From positions 145,273,216 through 145,337,215 of the forward strand of contig JAHLJT010009436.1 of NCBI GenBank assembly GCA_031308135.1: DNA of 64,000 nucleotides. The letters run 5' to 3'. Made by a program: the position numbers and the translations under genes. Positions 34,659 through 45,652 of this stretch are shown piece after piece (the stretch's first letter is position 1; every line of letters begins with the position of its first letter). The DNA comes from Acheta domesticus (taxonomy: Eukaryota > Arthropoda > Insecta > Orthoptera > Gryllidae). Under the pieces are notes generated by a model. That model saw only the letters and a list, made by a program, of their open reading frames with translations, searched no databases and was not told the origin of the DNA.

Positions 34659-34682
34659 TTTTTTTTTTTTTTTTTTTTTTTT
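34659..34682 (+). repeat. Poly-T run
   Basis: 24 consecutive T. It could be the reversed poly-A tail of a minus-strand retroposed sequence, but nothing recognisable adjoins it. Confidence 0.9.
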
Positions 34683-34860
34683 GCAATTTTGAATGAAAAT
34701 GTGCTTGTGTTAAAAGTAATACACTTCCAAAGGTCATCCTCTCTCGCGTTTTTTTGGGAGCTCTCTCCATGCATTCTCTTCCCGTCCTTCAGGAAGCGGG
34801 TTTAGATTGGCATCGCTTCTTTTCACCAAAGAAAGCTATTGACAGGAATGTTTGGTCACA

Positions 34861-34880
34861 GTTGCCAGGGCAACGCCAAT
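34861..34880. promoter_or_regulatory. Palindromic RFX X-box with adjacent CCAAT box
   Basis: GTTGCCAGGGCAAC at 34861-34874 fits the full two-half-site RFX consensus (GTNRCC, 0-3 bases, RGYAAC). CCAAT follows at 34876-34880, and the local sequence GCTGCGCCGG is GC-richer than its surroundings. In insects RFX X-boxes mark ciliary-gene promoters, and an X-box beside CCAAT is a known promoter arrangement in animals. No exon is assigned next to it, so function is inference. Confidence 0.4.
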
Positions 34881-36599
34881 CATAATTCAGCTGCGCCGGA
34901 ATACAGCTTTTAAATCTAAAGGTGTTTTCAAATTTCGATTTTAGCTGTAATTTGAAAAAAAATATTATTTCTGGAACAAGAGTTTTTTAGGAGTTTACCG
35001 TGGAAATAATAGAAATGAAAGAAAAGGAGTTATTAATAAAACAGCATTTTATAATCCCATTGTTCTTTTGTTACATTGTTTCCTCTTAACTCGTGAACTT
35101 TCACAGCACTCCTAATTTCTTGCTATGTGGTCAGTTTGGTAAGTTATATTCAATAATATTATATATTTTGTTATATATTATATTATTCTGTTTATATTAT
35201 TCCCAAGTCAAGGATTGATGTGACAAAAATTTCCCCAACACGAAGTTACGGAATGCACATGAAACGGTCATGATATCATTATGCTTCACCCTGAAACAAT
35301 TATTGTAAATATATTTGTATACAACTATATCACCTACAACACTTAAAAGACCTTTTTCTTATATTACATATCATCTCTGAGCATGAGTACATCTTTGAGC
35401 GTGAAACGGTGTCATAAAATGGAAAAAAAAATCTTGTCTGATATTTCATATAAATTACGTCGTCTTTTGTGAATTCCTAGTGACACAAATATCTCATTTT
35501 AAAGCATGCATTAAATGAATGCTTTTGGTAGTATCATTGCCAAGCTTTTATTTTCGTTTGAAAAAGCTAACAATATTTTTTTTATACGCACCGCCAATTT
35601 TTCACTGCGAGTTCTAATCATTTTTGCGTCGTTCCTTTTCACAACATTCTTCATTTCATTCTTGCTTTCCTCCTTTTCTTGTTTGAATTGCTCTCGGGAG
35701 CTCCATTTGTGCTCTATGTCTTCGTTGCTCCCGCTCAGGCTCACGAAATCTGCGGTAAATTTTGTTAATGCGGAAAGTTCTGAAGGAGGTTATCTCGGAG
35801 TGATATCCAGGCTGAAATTATTTCCATGGATGTCCTTCCAGAGAACGGTCGTTTGAGGAAGTGGAACATGTAGACTAAGCGAGGAAGCGTGGCTTACGGC
35901 AGCCTCTCGAAGTTCTGGTATCTGTTCTTGCCCGACTGGGGATGAAGTATTCCTTCGTAGTTTTTCTAATTACATACGTTAAGCGTTGGTACAATTTACC
36001 CAGATGCTGGCAGAGGTGATGAATGGGATAAGCAGTTGCTCAATTTAGTGCTAAAGGAAGATGCAACTGAGTAAACGCATTTTTAAAAGTTGGTAAGAAC
36101 TCAATTAATGCAGAAATGAACGTTTTATGTCAAAAAATACACGGTTTTCATATCGACTTAAACAAGACACTGGAAACTTTTATTTATTATGAACCTAATA
36201 ATAGTGATTGTTTATCTTCGCTTCTATTGCGTAAAGATTTTTTAGTTATGAAATATAAGCAAAAAATTATGATGGTGTAGTAAAGTTCATGGCATGGAAT
36301 AATTTCACATCATTTTACTGAGTCTGTAAGCTGAAGCCTCCACTACCCGTGGGAAACTATGCACTGTCTCCTAATCTCATTCAAACCAATGGATCCGAGA
36401 GACGTATCGCTGACCCTGATATCGCCCACTAGGCAATAACATGAGCTACTGTGTTGATAAGGCGAGGATGGGAACATTCAACGGCAGCAACAGACGATAA
36501 TTTGGGGAGAAATGATACACAGCTGCGCGTCGTCCACACACGCCGCTGACATGTGAAATCTCCGTAGGGAATCGCTTTCCCCGAACGAAACCCGAAGAC
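34881..36599. other. AT-rich stretch with one weak exon candidate
   Basis: Contains the possible minus-strand exon at 35511-35779, listed separately. Otherwise no gene or element was recognised. Confidence 0.4.
35511..35779 (-). CDS. Possible 3' terminal exon, unknown protein
   Basis: On the minus strand an acceptor (CCTCCTTCAG) precedes 35779. The frame then stays open for about 89 codons to a TAA at 35511, with a second possible acceptor TTACCGCAG about 26 bases in. The predicted peptide is charged and of balanced composition (for example SGSNEDIEHKWSSREQFKQE, and later KKILLAFSNENKSLAMILPK). This differs from the low-complexity frames elsewhere, and helix-forming Lys/Glu-rich segments suggest coiled coil. 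I do not recognise the family. The opposite strand is also open for 113 codons as a hydrophobic frame, which weakens the case. Confidence 0.2.
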
Positions 36600-37290
36600 A
36601 GGGAGCTTGCGGACAACGTGTGGTCAGCAGCGGCTGCGCGCGGGGGCGGGGCGGGAAAGCCCAGACCGGGTGACGACGGCGGAAACCGCACTAGGGGACG
36701 CAAGATGTCCTCCATCGCCCCGGCTCTCGCTCTTTCTGCCTCTGATGTCTGATCCGCCGATGGAACTACTGCTCGTCACCGGTACTGACATGGTCGACTC
36801 TACCCGTCTCGTCACTCCTCTCCCCTCCGCCGTCACCGTCATTGCCGGCGCCTCTGAATTCGACCCCTATATGTCGTCTCCGCTCTCACTCACTGTCACC
36901 GCCCTCGCCAACGGCCCTGCCTTCTCTTTCGTCGCCCCCTCCCTTCTGCTCGCGCAAGCCGACGCCCATCCTTTCTTCCCCACTACCACCCCCACGACCA
37001 CCGTCATCGATGACGCCTCTGCCCTCGCCCTCGCCGTCGCTCTTGCCCTCGCTCTCGCCCTCGCCCTCGCTCTCGCACTCGCCCTCGCTCTTGCCCTCTC
37101 TCTCGCCCCCGCCCCAGCCTCCGCCCTGCCTCCGCCCCCGCCTCTGCCGTCAGCATCGTCGCCGACGCCTCTTGCCGCCAACTCGCTCACCGATGTCTCA
37201 ACTGCGGCCACCGCCCTCTTCTTGGTTTACGCCCCTGTCCGCGCTTCATCCCTCATCACGCGCTCTTCCGCCTAGTTGTCCACAGCCCTA
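36600..37290. other. CpG island with hexanucleotide array
   Basis: A C/T-rich plus strand with (CTCGCC/CTCGCT)n at about 37018-37115. Three overlapping frames are open (Ala/Leu- or Pro/Ser-rich on plus, Arg/Ala-rich on minus), a repeat effect. The region has no recognisable domain. Confidence 0.5.
37018..37115 (+). repeat. 6-bp CTCGCC-type tandem array
   Basis: Sixteen or so imperfect copies of CTCGCC/CTCGCT/CTTGCC in head-to-tail order. Confidence 0.85.
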
Positions 37291-37859
37291 CCTGACGTCT
37301 CAGACCACGCGGTCACCATCACCGTAGCTGTCGATATACTTCAGCCATCCCGCACTGGTTTACTCGCCACCTGGGTTCCTCGCCCCTGCGCTGTCCCTGG
37401 GGATCGCCTTTAGAGGAGGAAAGGACAGACCGAACTAGCCACTCCAAATGCATTTTTAACGTTTCACGTCGGGGGTCAACCCGCTTCAAGGGCTCACTCC
37501 GTTCAAGTAGTGCTTCTGTCGAGCGCTGGCCCCATAATTCTTTCATAGTAACACTTGAATATACAAGGTCTCGTTTGTTCGATGTAAAGGGCAGAAACAT
37601 TAATAGTAATTATTTTGAAATAGTTTCATAATTAGAAACTGTTTAGAGTTATTTTTCAGAGAACAGTCACTAATTGTCGAAACCATCTAAACTACCAAAT
37701 TTATGTTAGATACTTTGATCGGATGTTAGATATTTTGCCAAAGTTGGATTGGTGATTTTGGCCAAAGCTCCGCATTTGAGGAAAAACGCACATAGCTCTC
37801 TCAATGGATGTAGTATGTCTCGTTCGTTAAACGCATTTAACAGGAAAGGGCCGGAAGGT

Positions 37860-38000
37860 ACAGGGCCTAGGACCGACGGTTGCGCGCCAGGCCCCTTTTG
37901 ACGCTGCGGAAGCCCCACTGTGCCGAAGGGGCGAGGCCCAAGGCAGGGCGCCCGCCGGAAGGCGTGCAGCCTTTGTTTCGGACCGACGCGACGCCTACAA
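37860..38000. other. GC-rich patch
   Basis: Short G/C-rich block in otherwise mixed DNA; nothing recognisable is encoded. Confidence 0.4.
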
Positions 38001-38680
38001 TCAGAGACGTAGGTAGAACATGCCACCTCGGTCGTTCCTCTGGGAGTCTCTCGTTAAAGAAGAAAGGGAAGGAAACGCGACTAGAAACAGGGGAGGCGAC
38101 TGTTGCTCCAATCAGTGGAAGTCGTCAAGAAAGAACGCGAAAAGCAGGCGGTAGAGAAAGGGTCCCTGGCTAAGGAACCAGAGGGCGACAAAAGCATCTA
38201 CTCCTCCAACGTCTTCCTTTTGACGTTGAAAGGTTGCCCTTGCCGAGGATGCTTTAGGAACTCCTGGTCCGAAGATCTATTTCTAAACTCGTAAATGGAG
38301 GAGATGGGAGTTTTGCAATATCAGTGCAGCGTACTAATGTCAGTCTCATCTCAATTTCTCCATTTTCTTGCTCATTACTTGTCAGTCATTATCGGTCATA
38401 TTACTTACAGCACCATTGGTCATTAGACCATATTATTCTAAAGAGAATTACCTTTCCGGAGCGATCCCACAACTTCATAAAGAAATTAATCTGGCGATGG
38501 AACTGAGGCAATTGCGTCATACTTCCCCAGTTGCAAGTTATGTGAATAAGTACCACGTTAATAATAAAATCCATTATTTTTTATTTATCGTGCGAGCATT
38601 GTTACCCTTATTTGGGACTTGTGTCGTGCACTACCCTCTTGCATGACGGTCTCGTTCCATTTGACATCGCTCCCCGACGT

Positions 38681-38778
38681 CCCGCCGGGCGACTGCAAAA
38701 GGGCGGGGCAATGCTGTGTGCTCGCGTGCACCCCAAGCGCTGTCTCTTGGGCCGAAGGCTTTCAGCCAGCCCTGGAGG
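38681..38778 (+). repeat. GC-rich repeat, copy 1 (CpG-decayed)
   Basis: Shares an ordered set of blocks with 39377-39481: GCCGGGCGACTGCAAAAGGG here against GGCGGGCGGCTGCGAAGAGG there, then GCTCGCGTGC in both, then GCTGTCTCTTGGGC against GCTTTGTCTTGGGC. Copy 1 has more TG/CA where copy 2 has CG. Confidence 0.5.
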
Positions 38779-39376
38779 AGGCACTGTCTTCTAGGCCATC
38801 GTGTAAATGCCATGGAATTTTACTGTTAAAAAAGAAGAAAAAAAACGTGACGGGGAAACAGAGTTAAGGTTGCGCCAAGCAGTCGAATGCTGAACAACGA
38901 AAACCTGATTTGCACACTTCCCTTGAACGATTTCGAGGGTTTTAGAGAATGCGCGCCTGTGCACAGTGTATCCACCGCCGCCCAAGAGCCGCTGTGCACA
39001 TGCGCGTGTTCGCTTAACTCCCGAAGTTGTCAGTTAAAAGGAAGCGTGCAAATCTGGCCTAAGGAAGAAAAGGGCAGGTGACAATGGAAAAAGGACAGAT
39101 GGTGGAAGAGAGCACGGCGAAGGAAGCAGTGACGGCTATAGCCTCTCCCAATGCCCTCGATGATTTAACAAGAGTGCGTTTGACCGGTGTGTGAGCTGTC
39201 TCAGAGACGGAATAACACGAAGTTACTCAACGATCGGTATTGTTTGTCCTCGCCAGTGCACTCTCATCTGGACTGGTGACCACAATATTAATATCTCTAT
39301 CCAGCATGCGGGCGGCGCTGTTTCTAAGAATATTAAGCGTCCGCCACCCTCGGCGGCGCCGCGCGGGCGCTCTGTG

Positions 39377-39481
39377 CCTCCGGCGGGCGGCTGCGAAGAG
39401 GCGGGGCCGGCCGGGCGCTGCTGAGCTCGCGTGCGCCGCGGGCGCTTTGTCTTGGGCTGACGGCCGCAGCTGCCAGGGGGT
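39377..39481 (+). repeat. GC-rich repeat, copy 2
   Basis: Direct-orientation relative of 38681-38778, about 0.7 kb away, inside a CpG-rich island spanning about 39330-39510. Open frames on both strands across it are compositional. Confidence 0.5.
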
Positions 39482-39510
39482 GGTGGCGCTCGGAAATGAC
39501 TCTTCGTCTT

Positions 39511-40830
39511 CCGCCTTTGTTCGTTGCGTCGTTCGCACTCCATGTTGTGAAGACGTTTTGGGTTTGACCCCCTCGTTCCGGACCCATGAGGGCTTTTGGT
39601 GACCGATTGCTTGCCTGGGATGCTGGATTCCAGTCAAGCGCGATTGGGGAGGATTCCAGTCATAGCGGTTGCTTGCTATGCGTGGGGGACAACTATAAGT
39701 AAAGCTGCAATTTTACGCTGTCACAATAGCTCGAGAAGGAACAAGGGAAGAAATGCACTTTCAGGGAAGAACATTTCTCTTCGTGATTTTCGCTTGAAGC
39801 TGGAGTGTTACGTAAACATTTAGGCAAAATTCAAGTTATAGCTATTATTAACCGTACTGACTCGTCTATACACGCTTAAGTTGTATACTGGCAATTTCTG
39901 TCGGCAAATGGCTAAAATCTCAAGTATCGATACACTTTTTTAATAAGGGAACAAGCTATAATGTCTACCTCACTGTGTCGGTTTAACAGTGTCATAGACT
40001 AGTCTGTTATTGAGTACATAGTATGACCTTTATTATGTACATTCAGTTTGTAAAAGTTTTACTAAGTGAACAATAATAAAATGCGCATTATTGGAAACAC
40101 TTTTCACGTCTTTTGTCCTTTGCAGCTATTTGTAATTCGTTAGACCAATTTAACTCCAGGCAAGCTAACAGTCCTTTCGAGATGTAGTCCCGATTCGTGG
40201 GTATACTCCTGGCATAGTGTGCAGATTCCCCTTGTCATACCGAGGTCTTGGACAATTAGAATCTTTGGTACACGAGGTTGCCATATTAACTATCGTCGCT
40301 CTTAACCACTGCCACCAGAACATTTGTACTTTCTTCAACATTTATGTACACATTATATTGGTGTAAAAATTACAAAAGAGTATAAAAATTACAAAACTAC
40401 TTTTCCTTTCCATCTTTTAAATGTTTTTCCGACAATTGAATGATCGGTTGTATGAAACAAGGGGTACTGCACTTTTGTGGTTATTAATTTTCCATTCTCA
40501 TTTTACTATTTTCCTTTCACGTCCTGATCGTTTAGAGTTGCTTTTAATTGGATCTGACAAGCAGAGGCGTGTTCAGTAGTGTGATATTCATCTCTCTTCA
40601 TACGCGAAATATATTAATGTAGAGTTCTGTGAACAAGATCCAATAACTAGCTATTGCAGAAGAATATAGGTGGGGATCATCGTACCTAACACGGATTGAG
40701 CCGACTCATTGTGCATTCTTCCCGACTCGGAAGACCGTACTTGCGCCTAGAATCAGTTGAACCATTCACGCTCCAGATGCAATCTGCCCGCAAGTACGAG
40801 CGCCTCCTACAAAGGCATAATGGCGCTTGG
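39511..40830. other. Mixed/AT-rich stretch, nothing recognised
   Basis: No exon, element ends or RNA gene identified between the two neighbouring GC islands. Confidence 0.4.
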
Positions 40831-41900
40831 GAACAAGGCGCGACGAAGAAAGGAATCCCGAGCGGCTCCTGTGCCTCGGGCCTGGCGGTGCCGCCGCGTG
40901 AATGGACCCGGAGGCGGTGGGCGGCCGGCCCAGGGGTCACGGAAGGGGGCGCGGTCCCTGCACGCCGCAGCCGCCGCCACCTCCTCCGTCTCTTCCCTCG
41001 CCTTCTCCTCCGCCACCGCCTCCGCCTCCACCTCTGCTACCGTCTCCGTCACCGTCTCCGCCGCCGTCTCCGCCGCCGTCTCCGCCGCCGTCTCCGCCGC
41101 CGTCTCCGCCGCCGTCTCCGTCACCGTCTCCGTCACCGTCTCCGCCTCCGTCACCGTCTCCGCCTCCGTCACCGTCTCCGCCGCCATCTCCGTCACCGTC
41201 TCCGCCGCCGTCTCCGTCACCGTCTCCGCCGCCGTCTCCGCCGCCGTCTCCGCCACCGTCTCCGCCACCGTCTCCGCCACCGTCTCCGCCGCCGTCTCCG
41301 CCGCCGTCTCCGCCGCCGTCTCCGCCGCCGTCTCCGCCGCCATCTCCGCCGCCGTCTCCTCCGCCGTCTCCGCCGCCGTCTCCGCCGCCGTCTCCGCCGC
41401 CGTCTCCGCCGCCGTCTCCGCCGCCGTCTCCGCCGCCGTCTCCGCCGCCGTCTCCGCCGCCGTCTCCGCCGCCGTCTCCGCCGCCGTCTCCGCCGCCGTC
41501 TCCGCCGCCGTCTCCGCCGCCGTCTCCGCCGCCGTCTCCGCCGCCGTCTCCGCCGCCGTCTCCGCCGCCGTCTCCGCCGCCGTTTCTTCCACCGCTGCTG
41601 CCTCGACTATCACCACCATCACCACCACCACCACCACCACCATCCCGCCTTCGCCTTCGTCGCCTCCGCATCCACTATTGCCACATCCCATCTCCGCTAC
41701 CTTCCCCTCCCCCGCCGCCCGCCCGGCGCCGGACGCAGCGCCGTGGGCGGCACAATTAGAACTATTCTAGGCTGCACAACGACCGCCATTGAGGCTGCCG
41801 CCGCTGCCTTGAATGCGGCCGGCGGCGGCGTGATGCCGCTGTCTCCGCCGCGTCCTGCTCTAACCGTTGCCCACACAGCCCTAACCCCCTTCTTCAGGTA
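40830..41900. other. Large CpG island containing a 9-bp tandem array
   Basis: About 1 kb of CpG-rich DNA around the array at 41005-41585, with CACCAC runs near 41615-41645. Frames of 244-401 codons exist in several frames at once on both strands (poly-RRRL, AVSA, PPSP, TAAE, GGDG). All are generated by the 9-bp repeat, so none is annotated as protein. Confidence 0.7.
41005..41585 (+). repeat. 9-bp minisatellite (CCGCCGTCT)n
   Basis: Roughly sixty head-to-tail copies of CCGCCGTCT, with early variants CCGTCACCGTCT and CCGCCATCT and a nearly homogeneous second half. A period of nine keeps all three frames free of stops on each strand. The array begins irregular and becomes uniform towards 41585, as expected from unidirectional expansion or recent homogenisation. 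Confidence 0.97.
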
Positions 41901-44314
41901 GCCCTTGCGATACTGACACGCAGTAGGTCGCAAACTGGGAATTTTGCGATGAGCTGGTCTTGTAAGATCCGGAAAGTCTCAACGCCAAGTTCCGTCTAGT
42001 TTAATTACGATGGTTAAATAGGGTTTAAGTCCAATTCTTCTCTTGAACTTCACATGCACGTTCATTTTAAGCAAGTTCTAACGCGAAATAATCAATTTTT
42101 CTTCGTTTGAAAGTGGGAAGTGTTTTTTGCCCTCGATGATTCAAGAATTATTCAAGAAGTTAATCTAATCCTGAAGCGCCAAGGGAGGGTAAATTACCTT
42201 GTCGCTTATCTACCTCAATACAGAACAGTATTTGTTTAGATGTTTAGATTAGTTGTTTAGATTTGACTCATTTTTCTTCTCAATTAATAGTGTTGAATTA
42301 CAATAGTACTGTTTATAATAACGTAAGTAACTCATAAAAACATGAATAACCCCCACCAAGGTTGACTTGGTATCAGTATTAGTATCAGTAATTTGTTTCT
42401 GCAACTAGTTGTATGATAATGCTTTTCAAAGTTGCTGAAGAATGTAGAAAGTCAGATTATCCTTTTTTGTATCTTATGTTGTCCCTTATCTCACACTTCC
42501 GTAGCTGGTTGTAAGCGAATGATAAATTAAGAAGGAATTTATCAAACACTCTGGTTCCAGCGACACCTACGTGCAGCTAGATTTGAGAAGACAAGAATTC
42601 GAATAAATGAAATCTTGCTATCGTAATAAAATGTTTTGTTTCAAATATTGTCAGTATTTCATTAAACAGTAATATTGAGAACTACCAAATAACTTTATTT
42701 CCTTGCTCCACACTGTACGGGAATTTGCTCTTCTAAATTTTACCAATCATTTTGTAGGTAGGGGTATCGCCTTATTTTATTTGGAATGTGTACACTTTGC
42801 GTTACCACTTGCTAGCTCTTACACTTAACAGATGTAAATAACAGAAATCCACAAACAAAAATATTAATCTTTTAAATGATTTTTTTTTCACTGCACATAT
42901 TGAAGGAAGTTTTGTAGAGTACCTTTGAGGACACTACAAAGAGGGACACTGTTATTATTTCTCAGCACCTTGTAAACAAGAGGCTGATGAACTTGTAATT
43001 GAAGCCAACGCCCCCGGTGTGTCATCGACTGCTCTCGGATGTGCAACTGTCCGTCTAACTTCATATTCATGCTCTCTCTAATTAGTCGGTCATCGACTTG
43101 TTCCATGGAACAATATTAGCTCTAGTGATTGGCAGACTCAGTACCGCTTCTGACCTGAATTCCGTTCCTTTAGTCGCAAAGCGGCGTCACACGACTGCAA
43201 CGTGAGAAGTGTGAGATCCTGCCTTACACGCGGGAAAAAAACTATTTAGAATCTAACTAAATAGAATAAAACAAAATTTTAAATCTAAATCTAAATTTAA
43301 ATTTAGATCGTCGGTTGATATCTAAAGGTATTCGAGTGCACATTCCGAAATAAAGTTAAATTGGTTCCTTGCCATGATCCCGTATCCATTTTAAATACAA
43401 ATCATTATGATCATTTTTACAAAACGAAAAGCAACAGAGAAGATCGTCGCGTGTCCGGAGTCTGGTCGTTTCTGTAGTTCTCCGGTGAATCCCAAGCGGA
43501 TACTGAAGCAATGCCCGAAACAACGGGTCACAATGCACACTATCCTTCTTTCCCGTCCTGTACCTATTTACATCGTTAAGGGACAAGCAATGAACCCCAA
43601 GCAGTCTTCGTAAAGTCTCTGAGGTAGCTGAGAAATCCCCTTATGAAATAAAGAGTAAATTGACATTGAATGATAAAAAATAACAAATGGTTACATATGC
43701 GAGTATTCAGTAAAGCTGGTTCTTTCTGCAGTTAATATTCTAGAATAATGCGTTATTTCGTTTTTTCATGTCGCATCTGCGATATGTGTGTTGCCTTTGA
43801 GCTCCCGTCACTTCTCGGAGAGTCACCACATCCCAAAATGCGTTGCGAATCTGGAAGGAGCAACGCTGACTCATAAATGGTCTGATAGCGGCTTTAGGCA
43901 ATGACCTTGAGGAAGCTGGTTGGGGATGAGCGATGATTCGAGCAAGTGGTAGCGATAGCCTCCGTCTAAACCGAAACCTTCGCGTGGTGCAGCGGGCGGT
44001 GCAGGAAGCGGCGTGCGTCATATTCAAGGAACCGCCAGCCTCGCGGGCGGGCGAATGATAACGCCGCACATGGGCCCCTGGACAGGCGCCGCGCGCCCCG
44101 TCGCCTCTTTTCCTCTGACATTACGATTGACTGCTGCACAAGAATAACGATTCCATATTAGACGTTTGCGGTTGCGAGACCTTGGTGCTCATGACTAAAT
44201 TTAAAAAATTGTGCTCATAATACTTTTTCTGTGTCTTCATGTGTCAGTGTACAGGGTAAAATATAGAACGGAAGCTCTACGCTTTGAAATGTTCAAATTA
44301 ATTTCATCGATATA
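41901..44314. other. AT-rich stretch, nothing recognised
   Basis: No exon found. Small features only: an AAATCTAAATCTAAATTTA-type run near 43280-43305 and a GC-richer patch at 43980-44105 without coding evidence. Confidence 0.4.
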
Positions 44315-44525
44315 CAGGGAGAGTCACGTAACTTTAGCACCTCTTGCAGATTTTTGAACTGTTATTGCAATGCACTTTTCACGGAAGTGCATAAGGGATG
44401 TATTCATTTCTATTTTATCACTTGTATTTTACGAGATTTTGAGACAAGTTTGTTTCTTTTTTTTTTTTTTTTCAAATGAAACTACATATTTTAGCCTATC
44501 ATGACGTGCGTAAAAAGACGAATCC

Positions 44526-44573
<48 letters not shown>

Positions 44574-44990
44574 TCATGTTAGAGAAGCATTTTTTTAGTA
44601 ATTTCGATTTTTTGCAACACCTGTTGAACAGATATTTTTAATATAACAGTTCTCCGCACAAGATCACGCAGCGCTGACCCTGCTAACGGACAAGGAAAGC
44701 TGAGCACAAAAAAATCAAAATTACTTTAAAAAATGCTTCTCTAACATATTACAATATGTATATCATTGAATTCGTCTTTTTATGCTCGTTGTGATAGACT
44801 TAAACATTTATATAGTTCCAGATTGAAAAAAACAAATTTACGTCAATCTCTCGTTAAATACAAGTGATCAAATGGAAACGAGTACATACATCAATTAGCC
44901 CCATTCCCTCATGCACTTCTGTGAAAAATTGCATTGCAATAACTTCAACCGTTCAGAAACAGGAGGTGCTCAACGTATGTGACTCATCTG
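44315..44990. mobile_element. Long-armed fold-back MITE, TA-flanked, 676 bp
   Basis: The left end reads CAGGGAGAGTCACGTAAC and the right end, on the minus strand, CAGATGAGTCACATACG. Both then continue into GCACCTC, GTTATTGCAATGCA and GAAGTGCAT, and further in TGTTAGAGAAGCATTTTTT. The inverted arms run about 300 bases each around a loop near 44620-44705. TA dinucleotides flank both ends (44313-44314 and 44991-44992), as in Tc1/mariner and pogo insertions. It does not encode protein. The superfamily is tentative. Confidence 0.8.
44529..44569 (+). repeat. (TA)n microsatellite inside one MITE arm
   Basis: Forty-one bases of alternating TA in the left arm. The matching place in the right arm holds only a short ATATGTATATC-type sequence, so the expansion happened after the arms formed. 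Confidence 0.9.
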
Positions 44991-44992
44991 TA

Positions 44993-45644
44993 CATTATTG
45001 ATTCTGTACACTAAATCTCACAAATGAATTCCCTTCATATTTGGTCTTGAAAACGTGAGATTTAATCATTTTTTTATGAGAAGAAACTAATAAAGGTTTA
45101 TACATGCCTCAAACAAGGTTTGTTACAAGTTTCCTAGTATTTGCGCCGTATATTTTCCTTGGATTGCATTTCATGTTCGAAACTGACATTTGTGTGACCG
45201 CGTGACATTCATGAAGGAGATAAGTGTGGTAAGCTACATTTTTCCCAAAGGCAATGATGCAACGACAGAAGACTTTTGCATTGGGTGCACATGCACCATA
45301 TGCATCGGGTCAAAGGTGCTTCGGGTCAGCCGGCACTGCACCCTCCATTAGAGTTCGTTGCATCCAACGACGTCAATTGTGCAATCTTGTTAGTAACGGG
45401 GATACATTTCAGGAACTTTCACTTATGCTCTCCTACTTATCTGATGGGAGTTCATGAAATTAATGCAGGGCAGATATTAGCAGGCTTGGCTGAGTCAGTA
45501 CAATTCTTTTGAATGTGACGTGTGACCCAAGTTGAACGAGAAATGCCCTGTAATGAGTTCATTATTCAGAATGTTGCGGGTAAAACCGGTGCTAATATCT
45601 CATTGAAGTTAGCTTCAATCGGTGAGGGGATTGCAATGTCGTTG
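44993..45644. other. Spacer between two transposons
   Basis: Separates the fold-back MITE from the 2-kb hAT element. Two overlapping frames at 45254-45512 have no recognised domain. Confidence 0.4.
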
Positions 45645-45652
45645 ATAATAAG

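Noticed and set aside
40696..41901. Open frames of 244-401 codons on both strands
   Set aside because: All are products of the 9-bp tandem repeat; five frames are open at once and none has a domain.
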